Of a DNA stretch of 64,000 bases, positions 22,686 to 33,411 are shown piece by piece. The DNA is taken from the NCBI GenBank assembly GCA_958299035.1, contig CATQJL010000001.1:25782852-25846851 (forward strand), given 5' to 3'. Each line of letters opens with the position of its first letter. The first letter of the stretch is position 1. The position numbers were made by a program, and so were the translations under genes. The DNA comes from Cylicocyclus nassatus. Lineage: Eukaryota > Nematoda > Chromadorea > Rhabditida > Strongylidae. Under the pieces are notes generated by a model, which did no database searches, was not told where the DNA came from, and saw nothing but the letters and a program-made list of their open reading frames with translations.

Positions 22686-23296
22686 TCTTATATATAAAGC
22701 TGAGTGTCTGTTTGTCTGTCTGTCTGTATGTCTGTATGTCTGTCTGTCTGTCTGTACGTATGTTCCAAATAGAAAATTCCATTTCTGAACCGATCGGGAC
22801 CAAACTTGGCACACATACACTTCGGGCCCCGGCGGGTGTCATAGGCTACTTTTCGTATCGATCGATATCGATTTTATCGATTTTTTGCAAAATTTGAGCT
22901 AGGGGGCTGGGATTTGGCACAGGGGGGTAATCGAGCATGCTGATTACGAATACAATATTAGTTTTCGAAATCGTGCATTACTTTTATCGATTTTATCGAT
23001 TTTTTGCAAAATCTGAGCTACGGGGCTGGGATTTGGCAGAAGGGGGTAATCGAGCATGCTGATCACCCCCGTGGGGGTGATCAGCATGCTCGATTACACC
23101 ACCCCCCTGTGCCAAATCCCAGCCCCCTAGCTCAAATTTTGCAAAAAATCGATAAAATCGACATCGATCGATAACGAAAAGTGGACTGTGACACCCGCCG
23201 GGGCCCGAAGTGTATGTGTGCCAAGTTTGGTTCGGATCGGTTAAGAAATGGAATTTTCTATTCGGAACATACGGCGGAGCCGGGTATGCCAGCTAG
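22686..23296 (+). mobile_element. Helitron-like element, family E copy 4
   Basis: It starts TCTTATATATAAAGCTGAGT after A at 22685 and ends GCCGGGTATGCCAGCTAG at 23296 before T. A perfect inverted centre (CGAGCATGCTGATCACCCCC and complement) lies at about 23051-23092. Shares all blocks with copies 1-3. Confidence 0.65.
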
Positions 23297-23309
23297 TAGC
23301 TCTATATTC

Positions 23310-23396
23310 TTAACACATTGACTACCGCTTGACACACCATGTGTGTCAAGCAAGGATTAAAACTTTAGACAGCTTGACACACATGGGTGTCAAGGT
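23310..23396. repeat. paired short palindromes beside a TTAA site (piggyBac-like end?)
   Basis: TTAACACATTGACTACC is followed by two copies of a GCTTGACACAC palindrome (23327-23351 and 23372-23394). A TTAA start with a TTGACTACC-like end recalls piggyBac-type termini. A locus of similar layout lies at 51346-51420. A second end was not found. Confidence 0.4.
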
Positions 23397-24061
23397 TTGA
23401 ATTTAGTAAAATGACGACTATCCTGATACAAACTCAATCCTGAAGCTTTTTTTTGCCCTGGATTAATAAAAAAAACCTCCATCTAATTTTTCAGCCTCAC
23501 AGAGCTACTGTTTGATTCAACTGGCTCGGCTTCGGGAAGGCGGGGCTCCGTGACCTAAAGGCTAGCTAGTGATCAGAGAGCACCCGCACGAGAGAGACGC
23601 AAGTGCGTCGCGTCTGCGAGCGGCCTTGATTACGTCACAAAGCCCGCCTTCCCGAAGCAAGTCAGTTGAATCAAAGGTTACTGTAGGTATACTGCATTTG
23701 GCATATGCGTATTCTTTCTGAAGAATGTCGACTGATCCGTGACAGGCTTGGTCCCAGAAGGCAGGCAACTCAAATTTGCAATGTGTTAACATAACATGTA
23801 ATATTGTAGAAGAAACGAGATATTCCTGCCGAGGTGTTTCTCCAGAACTCAATGGACAATTGCTTGCGTTGACAAACGCATCACGAAAAATGAGTTCGAA
23901 GTTTGTAGAACTGGTTCTATACCCAACAAATTTGTGCATACCTTTGAAACGTAGACCATGTAGTTTGATAATCTTCACTCAGAATGATAAAAGAAAAGCA
24001 GAACTTCTACTTAGAAAAATATTCGCGACTAACGTTAAGACTCCAGCCGAGCTCACAATTA

Positions 24062-24875
24062 TTAGGTTGTCCGAAAAATAATGTCGCATGGCATTCTACC
24101 GCGACAGAATGACCACAAAAAACAGCGAATGGGGTATCATTTAATAGAGCAAAGTAAGCTCTACAAGATAGTCTACAAACCTTTGCGGAAATCGTGCTCC
24201 ACCTGAAGTTCGAATCCAAAATATAAAAATTTCAAACACCCGAAAAATCGTATCTCCGTCCATAGACGTCTTATGGATCTCCAATTTGCACAGGCATGTA
24301 CTCTCTACACTAGACATCCACCAGTATAGTTTGTGGTATTTTTCCATAGCTACAGCATGGGAAATAAAAGGAGGTTAGAAGTGCGAATATGTAGCGTTTT
24401 TTGGGCTTTTTGCAAACAATTTGATTTTCCTCGAAATTTAGCGCTTGTCCAAAGCTAAAAATTCATGGTTATACTCCTAAAGGTTCATACTACAGAATCA
24501 CCCATGTGAGAGAAGCTCAGGATTGTTTTGGCAGAAACATGCCGATTTTCGTTTTATCAATTTTCAGCCACGGAAAAACCGCCAAAATGTGCACACGAGT
24601 GTCTCGTATACTGAGTCCATGCGTGAGCAAGTTAGGGGTTCCCAGAACGTTTCCGAACGGAGATACGACTTTTTTCGTCTTTTTAGATCTTGAGTGCCTT
24701 ATAAAATTCGGCTCCAAACTTCATGCAAATCAAACCTGGCACAAAGCTTCGAGCTTCATTTTGTAGAGCTTGCTTTGATCTATCGGTTGATACCCCACTC
24801 ACTTACTTTCGTGCGCACTCTGCTGCGATATTGCATGTTAAAGCAAGATGCGACATTATTTTCCGGACAACCTAA
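24062..24875. mobile_element. mariner-type MITE, 814 bp
   Basis: Terminal inverted repeats TTAGGTTGTCCGAAAAATAA and complement, flanked by TA-containing sequence. The inverted match extends through ATGTCGCATG-like and GTAGAGC blocks. No transposase frame. Same end family as the MITEs at 16.4 and 39.2 kb. Confidence 0.8.
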
Positions 24876-25338
24876 TACATCAAAATGATGGTGAATGAAG
24901 TAGGCAAAGTGAATACTATTAGTGTATTTGCAGCAACAGCAGAAGAAAGCCTTTTTCTAGTATTTTCTAGCATTTTTCGTACTCAAAAGTAGATATTTGT
25001 AAGAACTAAAGACAGCAACAATCTCTTAAACAATCGGTCCGTTAAAGTGGGCTAAAACTTGTTATAAAATTCTCTTCTACCTCACGAAGTTACTAGCACT
25101 TCCAGTCGTTTCAAAATGAGATGTTGCATGGTTTTTGAGAATCCGCTGAAAGCACGCTTGCAGAACCAATGCATTTTGTCCTAACCACTTGTTCAAACTA
25201 TCTAGCTGACTCATATAGGAAGACAAAAAAAACTTTTGCGATTTGTCTACCAAGGTTAAAGTCGAATTACAAGAGGAAACGTTGGATTCAGGACACTTTA
25301 TCGTAAAATTGCGCAAATGACAGATATGAGCTTAAATT
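24876..25338. other. no gene recognised
   Basis: AT-rich sequence between the MITE and the 3' end of the next gene. It may include the 3' UTR of the gene that ends at 25339 on the minus strand. No AATAAA is visible near that stop. Confidence 0.4.
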
Positions 25339-25677
25339 TCATCCAGCTACTTCATCCACCTCTGATGCTTCTGATTCCTCCTGTTTGTCATTCAAATGTG
25401 TACTGCAATTCTCAATCAGCCAGTCTGTCACAAATAGCGCATTCATAGTTTTTTTTTCAAAGACATACCCACTCTTCATGAATTCCTCTATACATGATGG
25501 CATATACTGCGAGCTAAAGTCAGTTTATTATTAAAAAATGGAAGCAGATGAAAAGCTCCTTGACAAACAGAAATATTATGAATCAAACAAAAAAATTATT
25601 TCCCAATATATACTTACGATCCTGAAGCTGTCGTTTCCTCTATCTCACGAGAAAGCATGGGAAGAATGGCTTCCGGT
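25339..25677 (-). CDS. 3' part of a spliced gene of unknown function
   Basis: Two exons on the minus strand. Exon 25618-25677 follows a TTTCAG acceptor and ends before GTAAGT in phase 2. Exon 25339-25513 follows TTTAG, resumes in phase 2 and runs to TGA. They encode PEAILPMLSREIEETTASGS and then 57 residues containing PSCIEEFMKSGYVFEKKTMN and an acidic Glu/Ser tail ending DEVAG. The phase match and clean signals argue for a real gene. The 5' exons were not found; they could be lost, or lie beyond the GC-rich element at 26.2 kb. The family is not recognised, and no transmembrane segment is seen. Confidence 0.5.
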
Positions 25678-26205
25678 CTGAAATGAGACAACAAAACATA
25701 TAAAACCTGTGTGCGGATGGGGGTGCACCTCCTTTATGCCTTAAATTCAAGTGTGTTCTCAACTGCGGTAAAGAATCCGTAAAGCCGAAATATCAACAAA
25801 ATTAAAATGTCTACATAATTTATGGCTATATGACTGTTTTACTCGTAGACAAATTTGATTTTTTTGATCTTAAATCTACTAAGCTAAATTTTTCTTGTGC
25901 CAATTCAGGAAAAAATCATAAAGTCTTTGAACACCGAGATGTTTTTTTTGAAAAACGGCTAATATCGCACTTTTTCCATCCGAAAGAAGTTTCACCTCCT
26001 TCCCCACACCCACGAACAGGGTACGGCACGAGGTGGTTCTGACAATTTTCTGGAACCAAAAACATTCTCTTCACAACGAAATTACGAATTCCCCTATGAC
26101 ATGCTTATAAATGAGCAAAACATGAATAATAAAAAAGAACGAGTGCAAAAAACCACAACAAATAGACGACAAAAGCTAATGATGTTTAAACCTCGAACTA
26201 TCGCC
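25678..26205. other. no gene recognised
   Basis: AT-rich DNA that should contain the intron or promoter upstream of the exons at 25.3-25.7 kb. No convincing exon was found on either strand. Confidence 0.4.
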
Positions 26206-26798
26206 ATCTCAGATAATCGCCGGGGGAAGGCGGCCATGCGATTTTTGAGCAAGCGGGCACCGGAAAAATAGTTCGTTGATTTCTTGCGGTCTGCTTGCAG
26301 ATATTTGGAAGAATTTTAGCGAAATTTTAAACGAATGCTTGGAGAACAATCGCGATTTCCTTACAGATTAGCTGCAGCGCAGTGGCCGCATTCTCGCGGA
26401 CTTTCCGCGAGAATATGCAAAATTTTCGGGTGCCGCACGGTCCTTTGTGGAGGACCGCGCAGCCCCCAGGTTCTTTCCGCTGAGAGAGAGTACCTCAAAC
26501 TTGAGTAATAAAACCATCGATGACACCTCTGCCATGTAGAGTCTCACTTTTCCTCGGCGTACACCCGAAACTGCTTAAAAACCGTCCAAGCGCCAGCTGA
26601 AAATTTGACCAGCGCTCGCTGAAAGAGATTATTTGACGAGCGCCTGCAGAAAATTCTGTGTTGCTGCCCGCTGGCAGAACATTAGACAGTAAGGGAAGTG
26701 CCGCCCGCTGAAGGTTTGGCCACGCCCCAAAATTCTGCTGACCGCCTGCAGGAAAACACGAGTTTGCGGACCGCCTGCCCCCGGCGATTATCTGAGAT
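26206..26798. mobile_element. GC-rich TIR element, 593 bp
   Basis: The ends ATCTCAGATAATCGCCGGGG and complement are a near-perfect terminal inverted repeat of about 25 bp. The inside is GC-rich, with a hairpin around GGTCCTTTGTGGAGGACC and several CCGCCTGCAG-type blocks. Composition differs sharply from the AT-rich flanks. No coding frame. A non-autonomous DNA transposon of unassigned superfamily. Confidence 0.65.
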
Positions 26799-27819
26799 GC
26801 TGTGTCCGCCGCTCACCACCGTGCGCTTGGAGCAGGATTGCGAATCCATTCAAGAATTTTGAAGGGTTGTGACTAAACTGGTAGGAAGGGAGTTAGAATT
26901 TAATTAGCTTGTAGGGTTTTGGGTGTTAAATAGGCCTCAGGTGGCTCCTAGAAGTGGCTCCTAGAAGTGGCTCAAAAATCACCAAACTCGGAAGAAGTTT
27001 GGCACGCCTTCAGCTTACAAAACTTTCTCATATTTCATACATAGTTCCAGCTCCTTATTCGCAACTACACAGTGACCCTAGCATTGAATAAGTTCTATAT
27101 CTGCGAATGGCCGAATATACATCACGCAATTTCGTCTCCCGCGATTCTCATATCAAGACGAATGTTAAGAGTCCACTGCATGAAGAACATTTCGAATCTC
27201 GTTTATGATAGTCTACCGACGCGACAAATCACAGTCACATCACAAATAACTATCACAACCGAAATGCAAGATAGTACAACATGCAGTAAACTGTGACAGT
27301 TGTCTTATCGGGCTAATCGCGAGATGTGTGCGGTCCTTGAAGGCACCGTCCATCCAGATTTTCGACTTTTATGTTTTTGTCATTCCAGAGCCTTCTTATG
27401 TCCTGATTTTGAGCACAAAGTCGAAAATTTGCGAAAACCCGACAATTCTTGTTCCGGAGAACCTGCAGACTTGTTCTCCGGAAAGGAAATTGGATAGGCG
27501 AACACGGATCTGCCATTTATTGAAGGGGCGATGCTGCGCCTAGGGGTCCTTTGTTTTTCTCATTGTACCGGGGCGATTTTCTCGCCTCTGAAGCGACATT
27601 TTGCGCTGCAACTTGACCATGTACTTGATAGGGAGTCCTACTATTGTATGCTGCCAAAGTTCGAGGCCTCTAGGATGGACGGTGTTTTGAGGGGAAGGGA
27701 AGCAAAAGTTTGTTGGGTTGATGGGCGCGAAGTTGGCCAATCCCTCGAACTTTTTTTACTCAGTTAATTTCGTATGAAACCCAATTTTAGGTTGCGGGAT
27801 TAAAAGGAATCGATTTTCG
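26799..27819. other. no gene recognised
   Basis: It contains a short GTGGCTCCTAGAA direct repeat (26940-26965) and a GC-richer patch (27480-27740) with overlapping frames on both strands. None has splice signals or protein-like composition. Confidence 0.45.
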
Positions 27820-28327
27820 TCAACTTTTTACCACTTCCAAAGTATTGAGTGTACGAAGAAGTGGCAATTCATTGATGTATACAATATCACACTGGCACTT
27901 GTATTCTCCTTCCCATGTAAGTTTGTTACGATTTCCTTTGCTTTTCACCCCATAACGACATCCAACATGCTCCGTGAGCCATCTGCGTTGAGCTCTGCGT
28001 GCAAGAAAGATTTCTTCTCTTTCTTGAGTACCGAGGATAGCGACTGAAGTGATCGTTAAACTTGTAATTATAATATCATCACTTGTAATCATTCTGCCAA
28101 AAAATAAATAAAGTTGAAGATGATTCGGTTTTTAGTACCTGCCAAGATAAGTTTCAGTTTGCTGAATTGAAGAGTAATACTTACTTTTCTTCTAGTATGA
28201 GGCGGCGAAGATTTTGCTCAACTTTGTCGTAAACATCTATTTCGCTGCACAGCATTTTCATAACTTCCCCTGTTGTCATCTCACTGCCAAACATTGAAAT
28301 TTCAACAGCGAAAGCAAGAGAACTCAT
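27820..28327 (-). CDS. two-exon gene of unknown function
   Basis: Exon 1 (28185-28327) starts at an ATG and ends GAAGAAAA before GTAAGT in phase 2. Exon 2 (27820-28093) follows GGCAG, completes the Lys codon and runs to TGA. The 91-bp intron contains a TTTTTGGCAG acceptor. The protein has 138 residues: an N-terminal helical part (EVMKMLCSEIDVYDKVEQNL), a short hydrophobic stretch (IIITSLTITSVAIL) and a basic C-terminal part with ARRAQRRWLTEHVG and YKCQCDIVYI. The basic RR-W pattern faintly recalls the start of Harbinger transposases, but this is not enough to call. An upstream GATTAG could be a splice acceptor, so more 5' exons are possible. Confidence 0.5.
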
Positions 28328-31300
28328 GCCCACCTAATCTCTTTCTCCATATCGAAATAAATGAACTTCACTTGTGATGTATTATCGACATGTTTTGCAA
28401 CTCGCTCAATTTTTGTGAAGTGCTTTGATATGGTCCCTAACCACACAGCAATCGGAGAAGTAGCGGCTTGTACTCATGGAAGATTTTTACACACAGCGAT
28501 TTTGAAAAGTGATCATTCAGTAAGAAGTTCTGATAGCTCTAGCAACTTTATGGAATTTAGGACTAATAACCCAATTTCACGCACCAGTTTCGGGCTAAGA
28601 AGTTTACCGGAAGCGGGCTTATCAGACACTGGGAGCGAGAAGCTGCGGCCCTTGATTTACCACATCGGGCAAATTGCGGCTCCCGGGCCGGCCGGAGATA
28701 CAGTGAAATGAAGGGCCTCGGGTTGCCGCTGCGGTACGGATCACTCGCGGCCCTTGATCCACTACACTACATTGGAACCGAGGGCGGCCCTTACTGCAGC
28801 AATCCGTCTTCCTGCTGTGCCGTAAGCGCTGCCAAAATCCAACCGCAACGGCAATTGAGGCCCATGACCCGTCCGCGCGAAGCGTCGAAGTTTTTTGTCA
28901 CCCAGCATTACTACTTTAGAAGAAGGACAATAAGGAAGCTAACGAATATTCAGATAAAATCACAGAGCTTACGATTACTATTGAATAGGAAAAAATAAAA
29001 GGAAAGAATGAAGGAGCTGCCGGAGCAAACCGTGATAGTGAGTGACAATAAATCCATGTCGGAAAATTTTATCTTACTTTAAGCATTCCCCACCAAACAT
29101 AAAGCGTTGGCTTATAGCCAGATCTCACATAAAACATGAGTCAAAGGTAATTGCATTTTGCAGTTTGGAATTCTTATTTAAGTAAGAATTAAGTTTAGGT
29201 AGCATATGATTATGATTAACAGTTTTGATAATAGTAGTACTCGGCTGTCAATGTATTGATCAGTATTTTGAGTCAATTCTTCAATTTTATGATCTTCTCC
29301 GTGTCAAATTCGTGCATGCATATAACACGCTATTATCATTCATTTTTTGTATGCTTATATCCATTCATAAAATGTACTAGGTTTTTCAAGTTGTGTCCAA
29401 TCTCACTATGGGGTCAACCCGTAACCAGGGCTTAAGAAAAACCGAGTATATTTCAAGCTCCCTTTTGCTGGACTTGATCTAACCACAATAATGATACTTT
29501 CTAAAACATAAAACTGTTACTGTTTTCTGCCAAATGGCTTTGCAATGATTTGCAAATTCAGAAGCTCTCCTTTTTACAACCCTTGACATAATTGATGAAT
29601 ATTGTTCAGTTTTTTCTTCAAGACAGGCTGTTATAGCAACAAATCGTTGTTGATAAAAAGAGGTAGTTGATTCACTCTCAGGCCTCTGAGGATGGTGTAT
29701 TCGTGGATACGTTAAGCACAATAGATTGTTGCTATAAAAACCTGTCGTGAAAAAAAGATGTTTTTTACATGAGCTAATATTAGCTCTGAATAATTGTAGT
29801 GAAAGTTTTTTGTGCTTCTTTTCGTTTAGAGTATTTATTCAAGTTTTATAGGATTCTTGTTTTTTGTAAAACCTTATGTTCTAGAAGTTCATGAACTTTC
29901 TTCTTTACCTGATGTTCACTGTCTAGTATACGTCTGTGTTTATTTCGCAATTTATTCTCTTGATCTATAGTTGGTACAAATGTAAGATGGCTGACTTACT
30001 TCAGAATGGCTTCTACTCGATACCTATGGAATTTAGGTTTGGGTTGCTTAAATGTGATAAATTACTGTTTTCATCTGTAACAAGTAAGTTCTTAGTGAAC
30101 TTTCCTATTCTAAACATGATGCATAAAGTAGTCCGGAACTTCGTGAATCGATGTTTCTCAAGTGAGTACCAACCAGATTATGCTGGTAAAGTTGGCAAAT
30201 GTAGATTTCATATTCCCCTTTGCTTCACAATTTCGTCAAAACGTCATGTGATGACGTAAGCAAATGTAAAGATCGCAATGTTTCGCACTGCAATAAAGAG
30301 GCGCTGCAAATAACTAAAACTCCAAAGTTCCAAACCATTTGCGTTCTTGATTCCATTCTTGACTCATTCGCTATTGTTTCCTTACCTTATACTTGCTAGT
30401 AATGTCAGTGGCGCAGCGTTGAGTCCTTTCTTTATGTATTGCTAGAGAAAATTATGGGTCTACTCTAAAACTGCTCTGACTCACTTAATTGTCAGTGAGT
30501 TGAGCAAAGTGTATACCAAATTATTTCCACCAACCGGAATGGGCTTCGCGCCACACCACACCACACCCGTAATCACACCACACTCACACACATAAATCAC
30601 ACACTCACACGTGCGTAACACATATACACACACCTACACGTACATACTCAGATGCCCATATACACAGAATTTTTCAATAAAACTTTATAGTTGTCTAAGG
30701 TGTTGATTTACAAAGATAGAACAAACCAGAATAAGCTTTATGGTACAATTCGCTTACAAATCACCACAGAAACGAATTTGTGATATAAGTCATACTTAGA
30801 ATGAGTGTCTAATTTATTGTTATTTTCATAGTGCTTAGTCGTATTCCATTTGGACGTGGCCAGGTGAATGGCGCACGGTCTCTTTGTGGTCGCAACTAAC
30901 ATGCTATAATATTAGTGCAATGCTATCGAAAAAGTGAACGACCAAATTGAAAATGAATTGAACTTACCACAATCGTTTTCTGTGTGACCTATGGAAAGTT
31001 AATGTATCCGTTACTGCTAGTTGGATAGCAGTTCCTGTAGATATGCGTTCTGCAAAAGATGTTCGACACTCATGAACAAGTAATACTGTCTTATGAGGTT
31101 GACTTTTCTACTAAACGATGCTGCTCTTATTTTTTCATGTCCTGGTTCATTAGGTCTTGTCTCATATGCAGTAATTTCGAATTGTATTGACAAATAATGG
31201 GATGATGTCCAGTCATTTCTGATAGCCTCTTTGCTTTTTTTGCAGAAAAAGCATGTGCATTTGGGTTGACAAGAGGTGCGCATGTGCGCAGTAGGCCCTA

Positions 31301-31497
31301 AGCAGGGTCCGCAGTTCAGGTATGCGATGCGTCGCCTACGCTCAGCCAATGTCGAATAAATCATAGAGTCCGTAGATCACTGGTGTTTACCGCAAAAAAT
31401 GCATGCAGAAGGAGCAACTGGGAAAGTTCTCTGGTCTTCACGATGCTTGCGGTGGCAGTTGTGGTGGTGGCGGTAGCAACGGCGTTGCGGACGTCGA
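28328..31497. other. intergenic, no firm gene
   Basis: About 3.2 kb. A GC-rich patch lies at 28590-28880 and a CA-rich simple repeat (CACACCACACC type) at 30550-30650. A 115-codon minus-strand frame at 31017-31364 has a short Cys cluster (CQPKCTCFFCKK) but no splice support. The 107-codon plus frame at 29936-30259 is also unsupported. Confidence 0.45.
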
Positions 31498-31932
31498 CTA
31501 GGAGTCGCAAAGGGTCGTCTCCTGTGCTTTTGTCGGTTGGGGGCTGCCGATCACGCAATTTTCTAAGTAGTTAACAAGGTTCTCGACTCCCTGAAATTTG
31601 CAATGTTCTTTTTCTTTTGATGATGTTGGTTACCTCCTTTTTGATTTAGTTCTTCAGTTTCAACTGAATACTTCACTTTCGTTGAATCTCAAAGTTTTCT
31701 TTTTTTTTCTCTTCCACACACTTCTGAATGATCCAAATTGTCTGCTTACCCAATGTAGTTTGTTTTCTTTTCTTAGCTCATGATCTTCTAGCTGCAATGC
31801 AGACATGGCTTGCTGAACCGCAACCATGCCGGAGCACCCTCCAGGTGGGCAAAATGTCTGTCTAGGATTGAGACAAGTTCGCGGAATAGCTTCTCCTAGT
31901 CTTTTTGCTTTTTGGTGCTTCTTCTCCGGCAT
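31498..31932 (-). pseudogene. small coiled-coil protein gene with in-frame stop in exon 2
   Basis: Three exons on the minus strand, all phase 0: 31750-31932 (ATG start, ends before GTAAGC), 31634-31663 (ATTCAG acceptor, GTAACC donor) and 31498-31590 (TTTCAG acceptor, TAG stop). Introns are 86 and 43 bp. Exon 1 ends in a Leu-heptad helix (SALQLEDHELRKENKLHW), exon 2 continues LKLKN-stop-IKKE, and exon 3 continues GVENLVNYLENCVIG. The frame and coiled coil run on across the TAA at 31646-31648, which is one C-to-T change from CAA (Gln). Either the gene is newly dead, the stop is an assembly or allelic error, or the protein ends early at 66 residues. Family not recognised. Confidence 0.5.
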
Positions 31933-31944
31933 GTTTTTCTATTT

Positions 31945-32282
31945 TTATGTCGACTTCCATATCTGAGATTGTTTGTGGGAGTGTGCTGTGTGCAGCGACT
32001 TCATTCGTCGTACTATACTGTATGGATAGATGTAAATGTCCGGCATGTGCTTGAGCATAGAATAAACAAAGGATGCAAAAAATGGTGTGCTTAGAATCAA
32101 AGGTGCCATGCGCATAAAGAACCGTAATAAAAGAGGAAACTTGAGAGGCAGCGGCATTGCATATTGTGAAATTATTTCGTAAATATCGCGGCGATAAACT
32201 CTTTGACGTGAGCATTGTTGCTTTCCTCGGCACGCTGTAGCTGTAGCGATCAGCGCAATGATAAGCGTGAGGAAAGTGCCCG
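31945..32282 (-). CDS. terminal exon of a probable secreted or membrane protein
   Basis: It follows a TATTATCAG acceptor, enters in phase 1 and reads 111 codons to TAA. It opens with a signal-like stretch GTFLTLIIALIATATA and then CRGKQQCSRQRVYRRD; a second hydrophobic stretch follows (LLLRFFMRMAPLILSTPFFA). No Met is available inside the exon before the hydrophobic core, so a short first exon is needed. That exon would lie beyond the Helitron-like block starting 35 bp upstream. The stop is 13 bp from the ATG of the coiled-coil gene in the same frame. Unknown family. Confidence 0.35.
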
Positions 32283-32316
32283 CTGATAATATGAACTATT
32301 GCTTTATCATTTATAT

Positions 32317-32736
32317 TCTTTACATAGATAAAGCTGAGCAGTGGCAAATTGTTAATTAGTGGGTTCATTATAGAATCTTTTACGTGTGGACCGATCAGCG
32401 CAAAACTTTGCACACATATTTTGACACCGGCCCTCCTCGTAGGCTACTTTTCGCGGCGAAATTTCCGCTCCCTCTATTAAACTATCGATTTAGAATGAAG
32501 TCTTACCAACTACTATCAAACCACCATAACTTCCGCTTAAACAACAACGTCAAAACGCATTTTTATCTCACCATGCAGGGGATGGGGTGATTCATAGCTA
32601 TGCGCTCAGGAGGTTTCCTCATGTTACATGAGTAACAGAAGAAACCGATTTGCAGTAAGTTGAGCCTCGCATCAGTTTTGCGTTTTGTTGAATCAATTAA
32701 ACCCACGAAGCGAGCGAAGCCGGGCATGACAGCTAG
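32317..32736 (+). mobile_element. Helitron-like module related to family E
   Basis: It starts TCTTTACATAGATAAAGCTG and ends GAAGCCGGGCATGACAGCTAG at 32736 before T. It shares the blocks GTGGACCGATC, AACTTTGCACACATA and GTAGGCTACTTTTCG with family E, in the same order. It is diverged and lacks the GTCTG tract. Immediately downstream is module R. Confidence 0.5.
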
Positions 32737-33411
32737 TGACTTATAATATGTGGCTAAGGGTTGTTTACGTCTTTTTGTGTGTCTGATTGTCCGCGAAATT
32801 CGTAGAACATGTTCCAGCCAACGTCCTAAGCCCAAATTTTGCAAGGCGCATGCTAGCAACGTGACTTACTGTGCAAAAGCGCGAGTGGATCCGTTGAGTG
32901 GATCCCTCAAAACTGCGCGTCACATGGATCACTTGGCTTCTAGCTAGCAAACTGAGCCTGTAGCGCTATTTTTTGCAAAATCATGGATACGTTTGAAGTT
33001 AATGTCAAACCATGGAAATCAGCCCGAGAAAGTAAATAGTTTATTTCTTTACGAAATGGCTTAAAAAGAATTGATTGCGTAACTGTCCAATCTGTCAAGA
33101 TTTCACCTGATTAATTGTGAAGATTTTTGTACAAAGATATCATCCACGGTGATTATTGTCTTTAACGCGTCTACCAAGCCATAAAAGGTCCAAAAACCGA
33201 TTCAAATTTGCATTTGTTCTTTTGGAAAAATTCCATCCAAGCGAAATTACCGATCTCACATAATATAGCCTTAGAAATATTTAAATATTTGCTTACAAAT
33301 TAATCGTGATAGTGTGCATAGCGCGGTGCCTCGATGTCATTAATGCGGGAATGCGTAAGTCATACATGTAAGACCAGTGCGAACCTCTGCGAAGCAGAGG
33401 TGACGCACTGG
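32737..33411 (+). mobile_element. Helitron-like module R, copy 1
   Basis: About 675 bp, matching the minus-strand segment 56421-57121 (blocks GGCTAAGG-TTGTTTACGT, GTTGAGTGGATCCCTC, CAAGCCAT, CAAATTTGC). It ends with the perfect hairpin CCTCTGC-GAA-GCAGAGG, then TGACGCA and CTGG before T. A hairpin about 7-11 bases before a CTRR end is the canonical Helitron 3' terminus. No coding capacity. Confidence 0.6.

Noticed and set aside
31017..31364. Cys cluster CQPKCTCFFCKK resembling a short metal-binding or Tat-like motif
   Set aside because: Single short motif in an unsupported frame with no splice sites or flanking homology; chance is likely.
31862..32413. 183-codon minus-strand frame, the second longest in the window
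   Set aside because: It reads through likely splice sites and a repeat end. A different frame of the same DNA has an acceptor, a signal-like start and better protein character.
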